NCBI GenBank assembly: GCA_010094045.1
Contig: ML986715.1
Span: 1-52,272, forward strand
Origin: Lojkania enalia
Lineage: Eukaryota > Ascomycota > Dothideomycetes > Pleosporales
Reading direction: 5' to 3'
DNA length: 52,272 nucleotides
This document shows positions 27,701 through 39,300 of this stretch, one piece after another. Made by a program: the position numbers and the translations under genes. The notes beneath the pieces are model-generated. The model did no database searches and had not been told where the DNA came from. It saw only the letters and a list, made by a program, of their open reading frames with translations. Positions within the stretch are counted from its first letter, which is position 1, and each line of letters begins with the position of its first letter.

Positions 27701-29649
27701 TACTCTGTAAAGAGAGGAATATTATTCTATTATATATACTAGTATATTTATTATATCTACTATAGCTTCTAGATATAGGCTACTTCTTACTATTAAAGAA
27801 AGTATATAAGCGCAAGATTAATAAGCTTATATAAGCTAGTATCTACTATATTATAAAGTTTAACTTTCTACTAACCTTTTATATAGTATATTAGTACTCT
27901 ATTACTAAAGCTTATATATATAAGCTTTTAAGATACTAGTCTAGTATTATATAATTCTAATATAATATTATTAAAGTTTAATATTAAGCTTTATACTTTA
28001 TTATTACTACTAATAGTTAGTAACCTCTAGGAGTTAAAAATACCAACTAATACTATTAAACTAGGGTCTTAAATAATACTAATTTAAAACTATATTACTA
28101 GATATTAGGATAACTTACCTATTATAATTAATAATTTTCTTAATTCGTTTACTAAAAGTACTATATAGATAGCTTATTTATATATACTATTTTAGTATTA
28201 GGTTAGTTAGCTTTAAAAAGTAAATAAAGCTTTATTATAGTATAAAAAGCGGTTAAAAAAGGTTTTATAGAAGTAAAGTAGCTTTACTAAAGCTAAAGCT
28301 ACTAAGATAGCTACTTAAAAGGAGGTAGATAAGTAGCTAGAGGATAAAGTACGCGTAGGTAGGAAGTATAGAAAAGTAGATATACTATACTAGAAACGCT
28401 ATAGCCGCTATAGTAAGCTTAAATATAATACTAGAACTTATATAGTAGTAGATAAATAGTATATCTATCCCCTATTAAATTATTATAGTAATACCTGCAG
28501 GTATTATTATAATATACGCCTCTAAATATAGAAATAGCTAATAAAGTAGATAACTTACTTATAAAATATATTAAAATATTTTAAATTAAATTATTATTTA
28601 GGTATTCTTTATTAATAATCTTTATAATTAATTAGCCTACTTCTATCTATTAAAATAGTTTAAAACGAAGTAATATCTATTAATAACTTCTATAAGCTTC
28701 TTCTTATATAGATTTATCTTATAACCTTTAAATTAAGATATTAGGCTTCTTTCTAAGTTTTCTAGGTTAGTATATAATACTAAAGTTAAACCTTAATAGA
28801 TATTTTAACTAATAGACTTATTATTAATTTAACTACTTTATTATTATAAAATATTATAGGTTTTTATAATTATTTAGTACTTCTATAGAAAATATTATAT
28901 CTTCTAATTTAGGCTTCTATTATATAAAATATTAGATAATTATAAGTAGCTTCTTATTATATATTTTATAGTTATTTTTAATAGAGTTTATATACTTAAA
29001 AAAGTAGATAATAGGTTTTAGTTTATTATTAGCACCTCTTTAGAATAGTATACTAGCTATTATAAAATTAGATATATTAGCTTCTACTACTATTAGTAGT
29101 TTAAAGTTAAAGTATTAGAAAATTAGTATAAAGATAAAAGTATCTTTTAAGTAGTTAAAGAAATATTAACAGCTATTATTCTCGTTAAATTAAGTATTCT
29201 TTTTAGTTAAAACTATTAAAGAGGAGACTTTCTATAAAAAGTTACTAATAAATTATTAGTAGAAGTTTATAAAACTTATAAAGGTTTAAATATCTTTTAT
29301 ATTTTTAAAGTATTTTTAGTTAATAATTATCTCTACTTTCTTTAAATTTATATAGATTTCTTCTATAGTAATTATATACTCTAAGTAGATTACTTCTAAC
29401 TAGTAGAATTTATACTTATCTATATTAAGCTATAAACTATTTACTTTTAAAGCTTTAAAAACTAGCTAGATATACTATTTATAATCTTTTAAATTCTTAC
29501 TAAATATTAGAATATTATTAATATAAGTAGTATAAAATATATTGAAGTATAGTTTTAATATATTATTTATAAAATACTAGAATATACTTAAAATATTAAC
29601 TAGGCTAAAGAGTATTACTAAATATTTAAACAGCCTATAATATATAATA
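24800..29649 (-). mobile_element. Gypsy-4: minus-strand Ty3/gypsy pol remnant, split by element C
   Basis: Reading leftwards from 29.65 kb: reverse transcriptase with YINN in place of YxDD (about 29545-29505), then INKCKFYV and FISFINFYQQFI-type text. RNase H follows (NNYKIYNKKLLIII, about 29.0-28.9 kb). After the inserted element C comes integrase: FIPNRRF-NISIDFITNLLE near 26.4 kb, and LTNFYLKINS near 26.1 kb (RIP form of STAYHPQTDGQ). Stops throughout. The right end is cut at D1; the left end fades out near 24.8 kb. No LTR was found. Confidence 0.75.
26742..28566 (+). mobile_element. C: 1825-bp pogo/Fot1-like DNA transposon inserted in Gypsy-4
   Basis: TA flanks at 26740-26741 and 28567-28568. 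Inverted ends: left TTTTATAAATAAGTCGCCTA, right end inverted TTTTATAAGTAAGTTATCTA. The left terminal repeat contains an extra internal copy of AAGTAAGTCGCCTACTT. The plus-strand transposase shows SRWINNKLII-LEYFN-like text near 27.57 kb and LLVINSYKSY (DDE region). A zinc-knuckle-like end lies near 28.4 kb. Gypsy pol continues on both sides of it (RNase H to the right, integrase to the left), which shows it inserted later. Confidence 0.8.
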
Positions 29650-29651
29650 TA

Positions 29652-32600
29652 TTCTACTATTAAAGCGGCTAAACTATCGAAGCGGCCACTTTTTCTTAGC
29701 ATTATAAATACTACGTACGAACTATAATAAATCTATAATATAACCTTCTATTAATTTAATAAGAAGGTAGAATTAAGCTTACCTTATAGGTATATAAATT
29801 AGGCTAGTTTAAGAGCGTATAACGTGCTGCTATAGCTTTTAACATATAATATTAACAACTTTCTACTCAACTTTATAGAATCGCGTTTCGCCCTTATATA
29901 TAACTAAATTACTAGAAGCTTATAGTAACCGAAGAATAAACAATCGTATAATATATTCTTAACCTTAATTCACGAGGATTTGCGCCCTAGCTATATAAGA
30001 TAGTAGATATAGTAGATAAACTATTAGGCGTATATAGTAGAATATTTATAGAAAAGAATTAGTCTAAACGATTTATAGCGCGTATAAATAAGCTTAAAAT
30101 AGTCTTTAATTAAGTAAAAGATTGTTAAAGAATAAAACAAGAGAATCTAGAGGTTATTAACGTATAGTTTAAGCTTGTACGAGATACAATTGCGAAATAT
30201 AGTATATATAATAATAATATCTACAACTTTAATAAGATAGGCTTTTAGATAGGTATTATTAGTACTATAAAAGTTATTATAGGTTTAGAATATTATATAA
30301 AGCCTACTTTTATATAGCTAAACAATTATAAGTAGGTTATAGTTATTTAGAGTATCTATACTACTACGTACGCAACCCTACTATTTATTATCTATAAAGG
30401 ACGCGTCTATATTTCTATATAGTAATATAATAACGTAGAGAGTAGTACGATATAGTAAGTAGCGTACTCTATTACTAAAACTTAGTATACTACCCTACTA
30501 TTATAATACAATTATTATAACAGCCTTAAATTACCTTAAAAGAGGCCTAAATATAGCTTGCGAAATCTACTATTGATTAAGATCAAATTTAAAGCGTACG
30601 ATATATTGTAGCGATATTTAACATGTTGGAGATAATATTATAATACTAACGCGCCGGAATTAAAGTAAGACGCGATTATACAGCCAATTTAAGGCTATTA
30701 ACTAATCTAGAGGAGAGAGTGCTTGCTGATTGTATTCTTAATCTAGATCTCTAAGGATAGCTTCTAAACTACTATTATATTACGGGTATAGCTAATTTAA
30801 TTCTACGTGGACACGGTAGACGTAATATTAGCTAAAACTAGCCTAGAAACTTTATACAATGCTATCCCAAGTTTAAAGTACGCCTAAATCGTCCGTACGA
30901 CTATTAGAAAGCCTAGTAAGAGGAACCGAAGGTAATAACTAAGTTCTTTAAGTTTATAGCAAAAATTAAAGCTTAATATAGGATTAATAATAATAATATA
31001 TATAATTTTAATAAAATAGGCTTTATAATAAGCTAAATTAAATATACTCTAGTTGTTATAGATATAGATAAGCGAAGAGGCATAAAGACGTTTAAACTAG
31101 GTAATTAAGAGTAGATTACAACTATCTAATATATTAGCGCCCTTAGATATATACTACTACCTTATATCATCTTTAAAGCGATCTGGCACCTTACTAGATA
31201 GTATAAAGGGAAGGATTTACCTAAGGGATAGCCGATTAGTATTAGTATTAACGGATGGATTACTAATACTATCGCTCTCGACTGGATTAAGTATTTTAAG
31301 AAGCATACACTACCTCGTACGAAGGGCGTCTATCGGATGCTAATTATAGACGGCTATAGCAGCTACGATACGCCTAAATTTAATAATTATTATAAACTAT
31401 ATAAGATTATTACTATCTATATATTTGCGTACTTATCTTATCTACTTTAGCTACTTAATATAGGCTATTTTAGGCCCTTAAAGAAGGCCTATAGCTAGCA
31501 GGTTAAGGAGCTAATATATAATTATATCTGCTATATTTCGAAGCTTAAGTTTATTTCTACATTTCGCAAGGCTTATTAAATAGCTATAATATTAGATAAT
31601 ACTAAAGGAGGCTTTAGAGGGACTGGATTAGTCTCTTTTAGACTAGATCGGGTTATTTCGAAGCTTAATATTCGATTAGAGATACCACCACCTTAAACTA
31701 CTATTATATCTACTATTACGACGCCCTAGATCGCGAAAACGCCTGTAAAATAAGATAAATTTACGTTGTAAATAATACTCGTAACTAATCGAATTATAAA
31801 TTATTAAAATTTAAGTCTAATATCTATTATAGAGGCTGTATACTAGATTTAGAAGGGTACGCTTATTCTTATAACTAAGCTGGTGATGCTTTAAACTAAA
31901 AATAAGATACTGTAAGAAGTAAATAAGGTAATAAGTAAGTAAAAACAGCGTACGAAACGGTAGATTTAGAGATAAGGTATCCTAATAAGATTTAAGGCAG
32001 GAGATCTAATTAAATAGATTAATTTAACTACCTAAATTAGGTAAGAAACTATTATATCGCGGTTGTATTACAGAACTAAGAATTAACTATAGTAATACTG
32101 TAGACGCTATAGGTAGCTAGAATATTAAATTAAGACGTATCTAATACAATTATCTAAGTCGGATAGTAATAGCAATTATATTACTATATTATCTAATTAA
32201 TTGATCCAGGCGTTATTAGATAAACTATCTCTAAGTTGCTTATAGGTAAAATTTGGGTAGTAGAGTACGCCGCTCGCTACGTCGCGTTACTTACTATATT
32301 ATTATGTTATAAAGAAGTAGGTATACTATATAATTGGAAAATTTTAGTCTTTAAGAACGGCTGGATAAATAATATATTTGGTCTTAAGTAGCTAAAGTAC
32401 TTTAATAAGTATATAAAGATGCGTTAGGTAGAATTATATAAACTACTTATTTTAGATAGCTATAAAAGCTACCTTAACTAAGAATTTAAAGATTACTACC
32501 TTATACGAAAGATTCTAACACTTTATATACTTTCTTATTTATTATATATACTTTAGCCTCTTAATATAGTTTACTTCTTACTATTAAAGCTAAAGTACTC

Positions 32601-33375
32601 GTAACGTATATAAAACTTAACACGCTAATACATCTACTATATTAATAAAGAAGGCTTTCTTCTAGCCTTTAAGAACGCGTTTTTTAACGTGTTTACGTAT
32701 AAGAACTATTAAAAGGCCTTTAAAATAATAGAAATTGTTCCTCTAAATATATAGGTTATATTAGATTACCTTAACGTACGATTATATACCCTACTAGAAC
32801 TACTTTTATAAGAAAACTCCTAGTAATCTAAAACTCTAAGTAATATATATAAATTTAGGTTATAATTAATACTTATACGAAAGTTCTTTATATAATTACT
32901 AAAAGAGGTATAAGAAAGATTCTTACAGCTTATAAAAGGTGCTAAGTTAATACTATATTAGAATATACTTCTTTAAACTCGCAACTCTAAGCTTAAAAGG
33001 TAATTAGAAAAAGTAACTAAGTATAAAACGCGTAAAAGAAAGTATATTTAGTATAGTAGTATAGTATTATATAATGAGGGATCTTTATATATAGCTGCTA
33101 AAGCATCTATAGGCTCTTAGCTCTTTAAAAAGACTTATAGTACTGATACTTAAGAAAGAGCTTAACTAGTTTAACGCTACTATAGTAACTATAGTAAGAC
33201 TGGATATAACGCTTATACGTGCTAAAAGAATAGTAGGGAAAATTCTAAATTAGATAAAAGTATATTATATATAGAATCTTTTATTAATATTAAATAAATT
33301 AACTTTTTATATATAGTATTTATTATACTAAGAAAAAGTAGCCGCTTCGATAGTTTAGCTGCTTCGATAGTAGAA
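29652..33375 (+). mobile_element. D1: pogo/Fot1-like DNA transposon split by element E
   Basis: Long inverted ends of about 50 bp, beginning TTCTACTATTAAAGCGGCTA on the left and TTCTACTATCGAAGCAGCTA inverted on the right, with inner ends CTACTTTTTCTTAG as in the A family. TA flanks at 29650-29651 and 33376-33377. Removing element E and its TA leaves 1839 bp. The transposase is on the plus strand. C-terminal text such as YYSNYSKTGYNAYTC near 33.2 kb matches the A family zinc knuckle. Stops throughout. Confidence 0.85.
30425..32307 (+). mobile_element. E: 1883-bp pogo/Fot1-like DNA transposon inserted in D1
   Basis: TA at 30423-30424 and 32308-32309; imperfect ends (left ATATAATAACGTAGAGAGTA, right end inverted ACATAATAATATAGTAAGTA). 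The plus-strand transposase is the best preserved in the window. It reads ISINGWITNTIALDWIKYF near 31.25 kb, then YRMLIIDGYSSYDTPKF with the DDE-type Asp intact. AYLSYLL-LLNIGYFRPLKKAY follows, where the usual QPLDVG has become a stop plus LLNIG. More CpG-containing codons survive than in its host. Confidence 0.85.
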
Positions 33376-33380
33376 TATAT

Positions 33381-33508
33381 TATAACCTAATATCTATCTC
33401 CTTTCTCTTTTTATTTAGACGTTTTAAACTATTATAGTAGTAGTATATTAGTTATCTATATAGCTTAATTTAATACTTATTTATCTAGTATTAATAATCT
33501 AATATACG
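33381..33508. repeat. LTR-like direct repeat, left copy
   Basis: About 125 bp starting TATAACCTAATATCTATCT and matching 34355-34489 in the same orientation, roughly 975 bp apart. It directly follows the right end of D1. Probably the 3' part of an LTR whose beginning is missing. Confidence 0.6.
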
Positions 33509-33594
33509 TTACTATAATATTATATCTAGATCCTTAATTAGATACTAAAGTCTAATCTAAGTATATTTCTAGACGCCTATAATAATACTACTAC

Positions 33595-33890
33595 TAATTT
33601 CTAGTATAGTACTACTATATAAACTAAACTAACCTAATCCCTAATATAATATTACTATTAACTATTAGTCGCGCTAATATATATATAATCTAGCTTAATC
33701 TCTAGTATAATACTATTATATAATAATAACCGGTCGCGCTAATATACTTATAACTTAACCTAATCTCTAGTATAGTACTATTATATAATAATAACTAATC
33801 ATATTAATATACCTATAATTAGATCTAACCTCTAGTATAGTACTACTATATAACGATAATAGACTATACTAATATACCTATAATATAGTC
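33595..33890. repeat. Tandem repeat, period about 65 bp, about 5 diverged copies
   Basis: Each unit contains CTCTAGTATAGTACTATTAT followed by a run of ATAATAA, then CGCGCTAATATACCTATAA. Copies differ mostly by transitions. It lies between the two LTR-like repeats. Confidence 0.6.
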
Positions 33891-34272
33891 TAAATCCTCT
33901 AATTTTAGTTTAAATTCTATAAATTCTTGTTAAATTCTAGAAAATTTTTTAAGAGAAGTTAGAGTATAAATATAAACTAAAAGGCTGCTATAAAGAATAT
34001 TTTAGAGTGCTATAAGACAGACTATTAAAGTAAGATAAATAGAGATATACGTTTCTAATTTAAATAAAAGCTAGAGTGTAGATAAATAATAGAAGCCTAG
34101 TTTTATTAGAAGGTAATAAGTTAGTAATATATAGTTTAGCGAAGAGGCTTCTATAGATAGTATTTATAGAAGCGAAGCCTAAGTAGAGGCTAGAGCTAGA
34201 GTAATAAGCTGGAATTTTTCTACTCTTCCCTCTCCTTTATACTCTTATAGGAGCTTAATAATAGAAGGGGGG

Positions 34273-34489
34273 TACTATTATAGAATTGGCTTCTACCTAA
34301 TCCTATACTACCTCGCCTATTATATATAGACCCGAACCCCTAATATATATATATATAACCTAATATCTATCTTCTTTTTCTCTTTATCTAGACGTTTTAA
34401 ACTATTATAGTAGTAGTATATTAGTTATCTATATAGCTTAATCTAATACTTATTTATCTAGCATTAATAATCTAATACGCGTCGCTATA
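34273..34489 (+). repeat. Probable 3' LTR of a short or deleted retroelement
   Basis: Starts just after a purine tract (AGAAGGGGGG, about 34262-34271) that looks like a polypurine tract. It ends ...CGCTATA at 34489, and its 3' part matches 33381-33508. The sequence that follows is a reversed Gypsy-1 fragment. The internal region between the repeats (about 0.8 kb) shows no clear coding text, so this may be a deleted or non-autonomous element. Confidence 0.5.
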
Positions 34490-35007
34490 ATAATAATATT
34501 TCTACTTTTTATATACTATTCTAGTTTTTAATATATTATAATATAGTTCTTTTAGTATTAATAGTAGAAATTACTACTTCTTATAATTACTAAAAAACTT
34601 ATATTAATATATAAAGCTAACTTTATAAGTATTTATTCTTAAATCTTATTTATATAACTTTAGTCTAGTAATAGTACTATTAAATACCTATAAAAAATTT
34701 TAATTTAAAAAAAACTAGATAAAAGTAGTTATATTAACTAGAAAGTTTATATAAAAGTTATACTCTAAAATAATTTAGCTATTCTTCTTTTTTTTAAAAA
34801 AGTGTTTATAGTCTTTAATAGGTTTACTTAATCTTTTTAATTTAATACCTTTCTTTTTCTAGAATACTTATAAAATATTAGTATTAATATTTATTTCTAG
34901 CTTCTAACTATTCTTAGAGTCTAAATAATTCTTCTATTTAATTAAATATTCTTATATTTTAATAGAATTTTACTTTTATTTAATAATATAATTAATTTTA
35001 TATAACG
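34490..35007 (-). mobile_element. Reversed fragment of the Gypsy-1 family
   Basis: This stretch is the reverse complement of about 40610-41125 in Gypsy-1, with substitutions mainly of the RIP type. It is cut on the right by DNA element D2, so it is an older copy of the same retroelement family. Confidence 0.75.
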
Positions 35008-35764
35008 TATTCTACTATTAAAGCGGCTACTTTTTCTTAGTATTATAAACACTACGTACGAACTATAATAAATCTATAATACGACCTTCTATTAATTTAA
35101 TAAGAAGGTAGAATTAAGCTTACCTTATAGGCGTATAAATTAGGCTAGTTTAAGAGCGTGTAACGTGCTGCTATAGCTTTTAATATACGATATTAATAAC
35201 TCTCTACTCAACTTTACAGAATCGTATTTCGCTCTTATATACAACTAAATTACTAGAAGCTTATAATAACCGAAGAATAAACAATTGTATAATATATTCT
35301 TAACCTTAATTTACAAGGATTTACGCCCCGGCTATATTAGGTAGTAGATATAGTAGATAAACTATTAAGCGTATATAGTAGAATACTTATAGAAAAGAAT
35401 TAGTCTAAATAATTTATAGCGCGTATAGATAAGTTTAAAACAGCTTTTAATTAAGTAAAAGATTGCTAAAGAATAAAATAAGAGAATCTAGAGGTTATTA
35501 ACGTATAGTTTAAGCTCGTATAGAATATAATTGCAAAATATAGTATATATAATAATAATATCTACAACTTTAATAAGATAAGTTTTTAGATAAATATTAT
35601 TAGTATTATAAAGGTTATTATAGGTTTAGAATATTATATAAGGCCTACTTTTATATAGCTAGACGATCGCGAGTAGATTATAGTTATCTAAAGTATCTAC
35701 GCTACTATATATACAATCCTACTATTTATTATCTATAAAGAACGCGTCTATATTTCTATATAGT

Positions 35765-35977
35765 TGTAATATCTTATAGCTTTAAGTTACGGGTTAATAA
35801 TATAGAGTTACCTGACCTAGGGTTGAAATAGCTAAATCGTACCTTGTAGGGATAGTAGTAATTCGTCTCTCTTTTATTAGCTATTTCTCTTCTAAGAGAA
35901 CTGAATATACGAACATTTTAGCTCTACTATTCTATCTATTATTGCTATACTATAATCTATTATACTAGCCTATTATA
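35765..35977 (+). repeat. Gypsy-1 5' LTR (213 bp)
   Basis: Starts TGTAATATCTTATAGCTTTA and ends ...CTAGCCTATTATA (a TG...CA LTR with the terminal CA now TA). Aligned with the 3' LTR, most differences I see are transitions at CpA/TpG. Confidence 0.93.
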
Positions 35978-36399
35978 TTCGAATTGCTCTAACTCTTTAA
36001 AGCAGTCTAGTAGCAATTTCCGACACTATAAATACGTCTCCTACCCCTCTTAGCCTAACAGCCAGCTCAGCTGGGTGTATAAGGACCCTAACGTCTAGTA
36101 ACAGGCGAGACGCTGACCTTAGAGCTAGTAAGGGACTTATTTAGCTAAAAGAGTAGACTAGAGCAAATGTTTATCGAATATCTAAAGAATTGTAGAGTCG
36201 TGGTACTATCTAGCGCTCTCTAGCCTAGAGTAGTATAGAGCGGGATGTGGATGCTGAAAACTTGGAAAGATTGTAATAATAGATATAAGGTAAATAAAAT
36301 TGAAAGGATCTCGAATAGCTATAGAAGATAAAGTAATAATATAAAGTAGGTAACATCTCTACAATTAATTTAGCTATTATTATACTAGAGAGAGTATAG

Positions 36400-39300
36400 C
36401 TGCCGCGAACTACCTCTATCTAAACTAATCTTCCTCGCCCCGAACCTCCTTATATCTATAAGAAGAAGGATTGTATAGACTATAACTGATAGGTCTAAAA
36501 CTATAAAAAGTACTTTATCTAGTCGCTAGTAGACTTTTAAATAGAAAGGTAGAAAGTTACTTTTACTTCTAGGTATATTTTAGAGTCTTTAAAGACTTTA
36601 TAGGAGATATATAAAACTATAGAGCGCTAAAAGAGTATATATTAGATCTTTATATAAGATATCCTAAAAGTAAAGATACTAAGTATATTAGGAACTCTAT
36701 TAGAACGAAAGTAAGAAGCTTTTAATACCTTAAAAAGGTGTAGATAAAGGATAGGCTAGTCTCTAACTAACTTGTTAAACTATATAAGACCTCTATAAAA
36801 AGAAGTTAGAGAGATAAATAAAGACTATATAGTAAATAAATTTATCTTAGCCTTATCTAAACTAATAAGAAGAGATTTAGATCTCCTCCCGAGACTACAG
36901 CTTTAGATACTACTAGAGGTGGAAGAATATATAAATATAGTCTTTAAGCGTTACTAAAAGCTTTATAAGGGGTAAAAGGGGCGTAATATAGGCAATTATA
37001 AGAGGCGAGGGTCCGATACTTTAGAGGAGAGTAATAGTACTCCGAAGAAGGCTAGAAAGGGCTAGAAACCCCCGAAAAGGTCTGGGAAAGATAATACCTA
37101 TCTAGAGCGGCCTCCTATTATATATTAGATATATAGAGAGGAGGGCTATAAATCTCCTAACTATCTCTAGAAGAAAGGGAAGTCTAAAGGAGCTTCTAAA
37201 CAGAAGTTAGAAAAAGGTAAGAGTTAGAAGAATTAAGCTTCTTTTTTCTAGCCTATATTAAACTCTCTAGGGAGAGTAGGGAGCTAGGGAAATTATATAA
37301 ATTACTTTTTTAAACTCCTATAAAATTACTTATAGTTAAGATAGTAGTAGAGGGTTTAGCTGAAAATAATTGTTTAATCGACCTAGGTGCGTAACTAAAT
37401 CTCTTTAATACTATACTTATAAAGTAGTATAGTCTAAAAATTAATCTACTACTAAAGTTAATAGTAGAAGCCGTAAACGGCTCTAAGATTCTAATATATA
37501 GGACTACTATCGCGAAGGTCGTTATTAGGGACTTATATAGTAAAGTTTAAGTCTATAAAGTACTATTTATAATATCGGACCTTAAAGGGTATAAGATTTA
37601 CCTTAGAATATCCTAGATACAGGATTATAATCTGAAATTAAACTTTCTTAGTAGAAGGATACTCTTTAGGGGAGTAAAGGCTATAAGCTTACCCTGGTTC
37701 TATAAGGTAGTACTAGAGGATGTAGAAGAGTTCGCGGAGACTATTACAGGTAGTAAAACGGATATCTATATATGTCTAGTTAATTTAGTAGCTATAGTAG
37801 ATGAAATTAGCGCTAAAATAGGCTAATTACAGCTAGAGTATACTAATTTTAAAGATGTATTTAATAAAAAGCAATCCTTAGTATTTGTAGAGTATAAGCT
37901 TTAAGACTTAGCTATAAACCTACTAGAAGAGACTAATCCTCTATATTAACTACTATATAATTTATCTTTAGTTAAGCTTTAGTATTTTTAGAAGTATCTA
38001 GATAAGTACTTATAACGTAGATAGATTAGGAGATCCCGATTATCTACTAGCATACTAATCCTCTTTATAAAGAAGAAGAATAGTAGTTTAAAACTTTATA
38101 TAGATTATAGAGGCCTAAATAAGATTACTATACGTAATTGGCACCCTCTTCCTCTAATTTTAGAGTTGCTAGAGCGTCTAGCGTAAGCTAAGTACTATAT
38201 TAAGCTTAATATTAGAGAAGCTTACTATAGAATTAGGATAAAGAAAGGAGATAAATAGAAGACTGTGTTTTATACTAGATACGGTTCTTTTAAGTATACT
38301 ATTATACTATTTAACCTAACGAATATACTAGCCTAATTTTAAACGTATATTAACTAGATACTTACTAGCCTTATTAATATAATATATATTATATACTTAA
38401 ATAATATCTTAATCTTCTCTAATACAGAAGAGGAATACATTAAGTATATTAAGGAAGTACTTTAGAAACTACGCGAGGCTAAGCTTTTTATAAAACTTAG
38501 TAAGTACGACTTCTATACTAGAGAAATAGACTATCTAGAGTTTATTATTTACCCTAAGGGGATTAAATTTAACTACTCCTAGTTGAAAACTATTTAGAAT
38601 TAGCTAGTTCTATAGACTATATAAGATATATAGATCTTTATTAGATTTATAAACTACTACTATAGGTTTATTATAGAATTCTTAAGAATTATCTTACCTT
38701 TAATAAGATTAATTTAAAAGGGGTTAAAGGCTGCTAAAAGAGGCTATACCTAGAGAAGAGGAGAAAGTTAAGAGCTAGATATTAGTTAAAAAGGACTAGA
38801 GGCCTTCTAATAGTTAAAGGAAGCTTTTTTAAGTATTTCTATCCTAGCTTATTATAAGCTAACTCAGCCTATAAGGGTTAAGGTTGATACTTCTAGGAGC
38901 GCTATTTTAGGAATTCTTAGCTAGCTTGTAGAAGAGTAAGTAGGTAAGATAATATAGTAACCTATCGATTTCTTTTTAAGAAAGCTTAGTGCGATAGAGT
39001 ACAACTATAATATATATAACCAGGAACTACTCGCAATAGTAGAAAGCTTAAAATACTAGCGTTAGTACTTATAAGGAGTTACGTTTAACCTTTATATAGA
39101 CTATAATAACCTCTATTAGTTTATAGAAATAAAGACTTTAGTCTATTAATATATACGATTATATCTTAAGCTTACTAAGTATAATTATAACCTTATATAC
39201 CGATCTAGTAAACTTAACCCAGCTAACAGACTATTATATTAACTAGACTATATAAAGGAAGCGCAGGTACTTTTAAAGAAATCTAATATAAAATATATTA

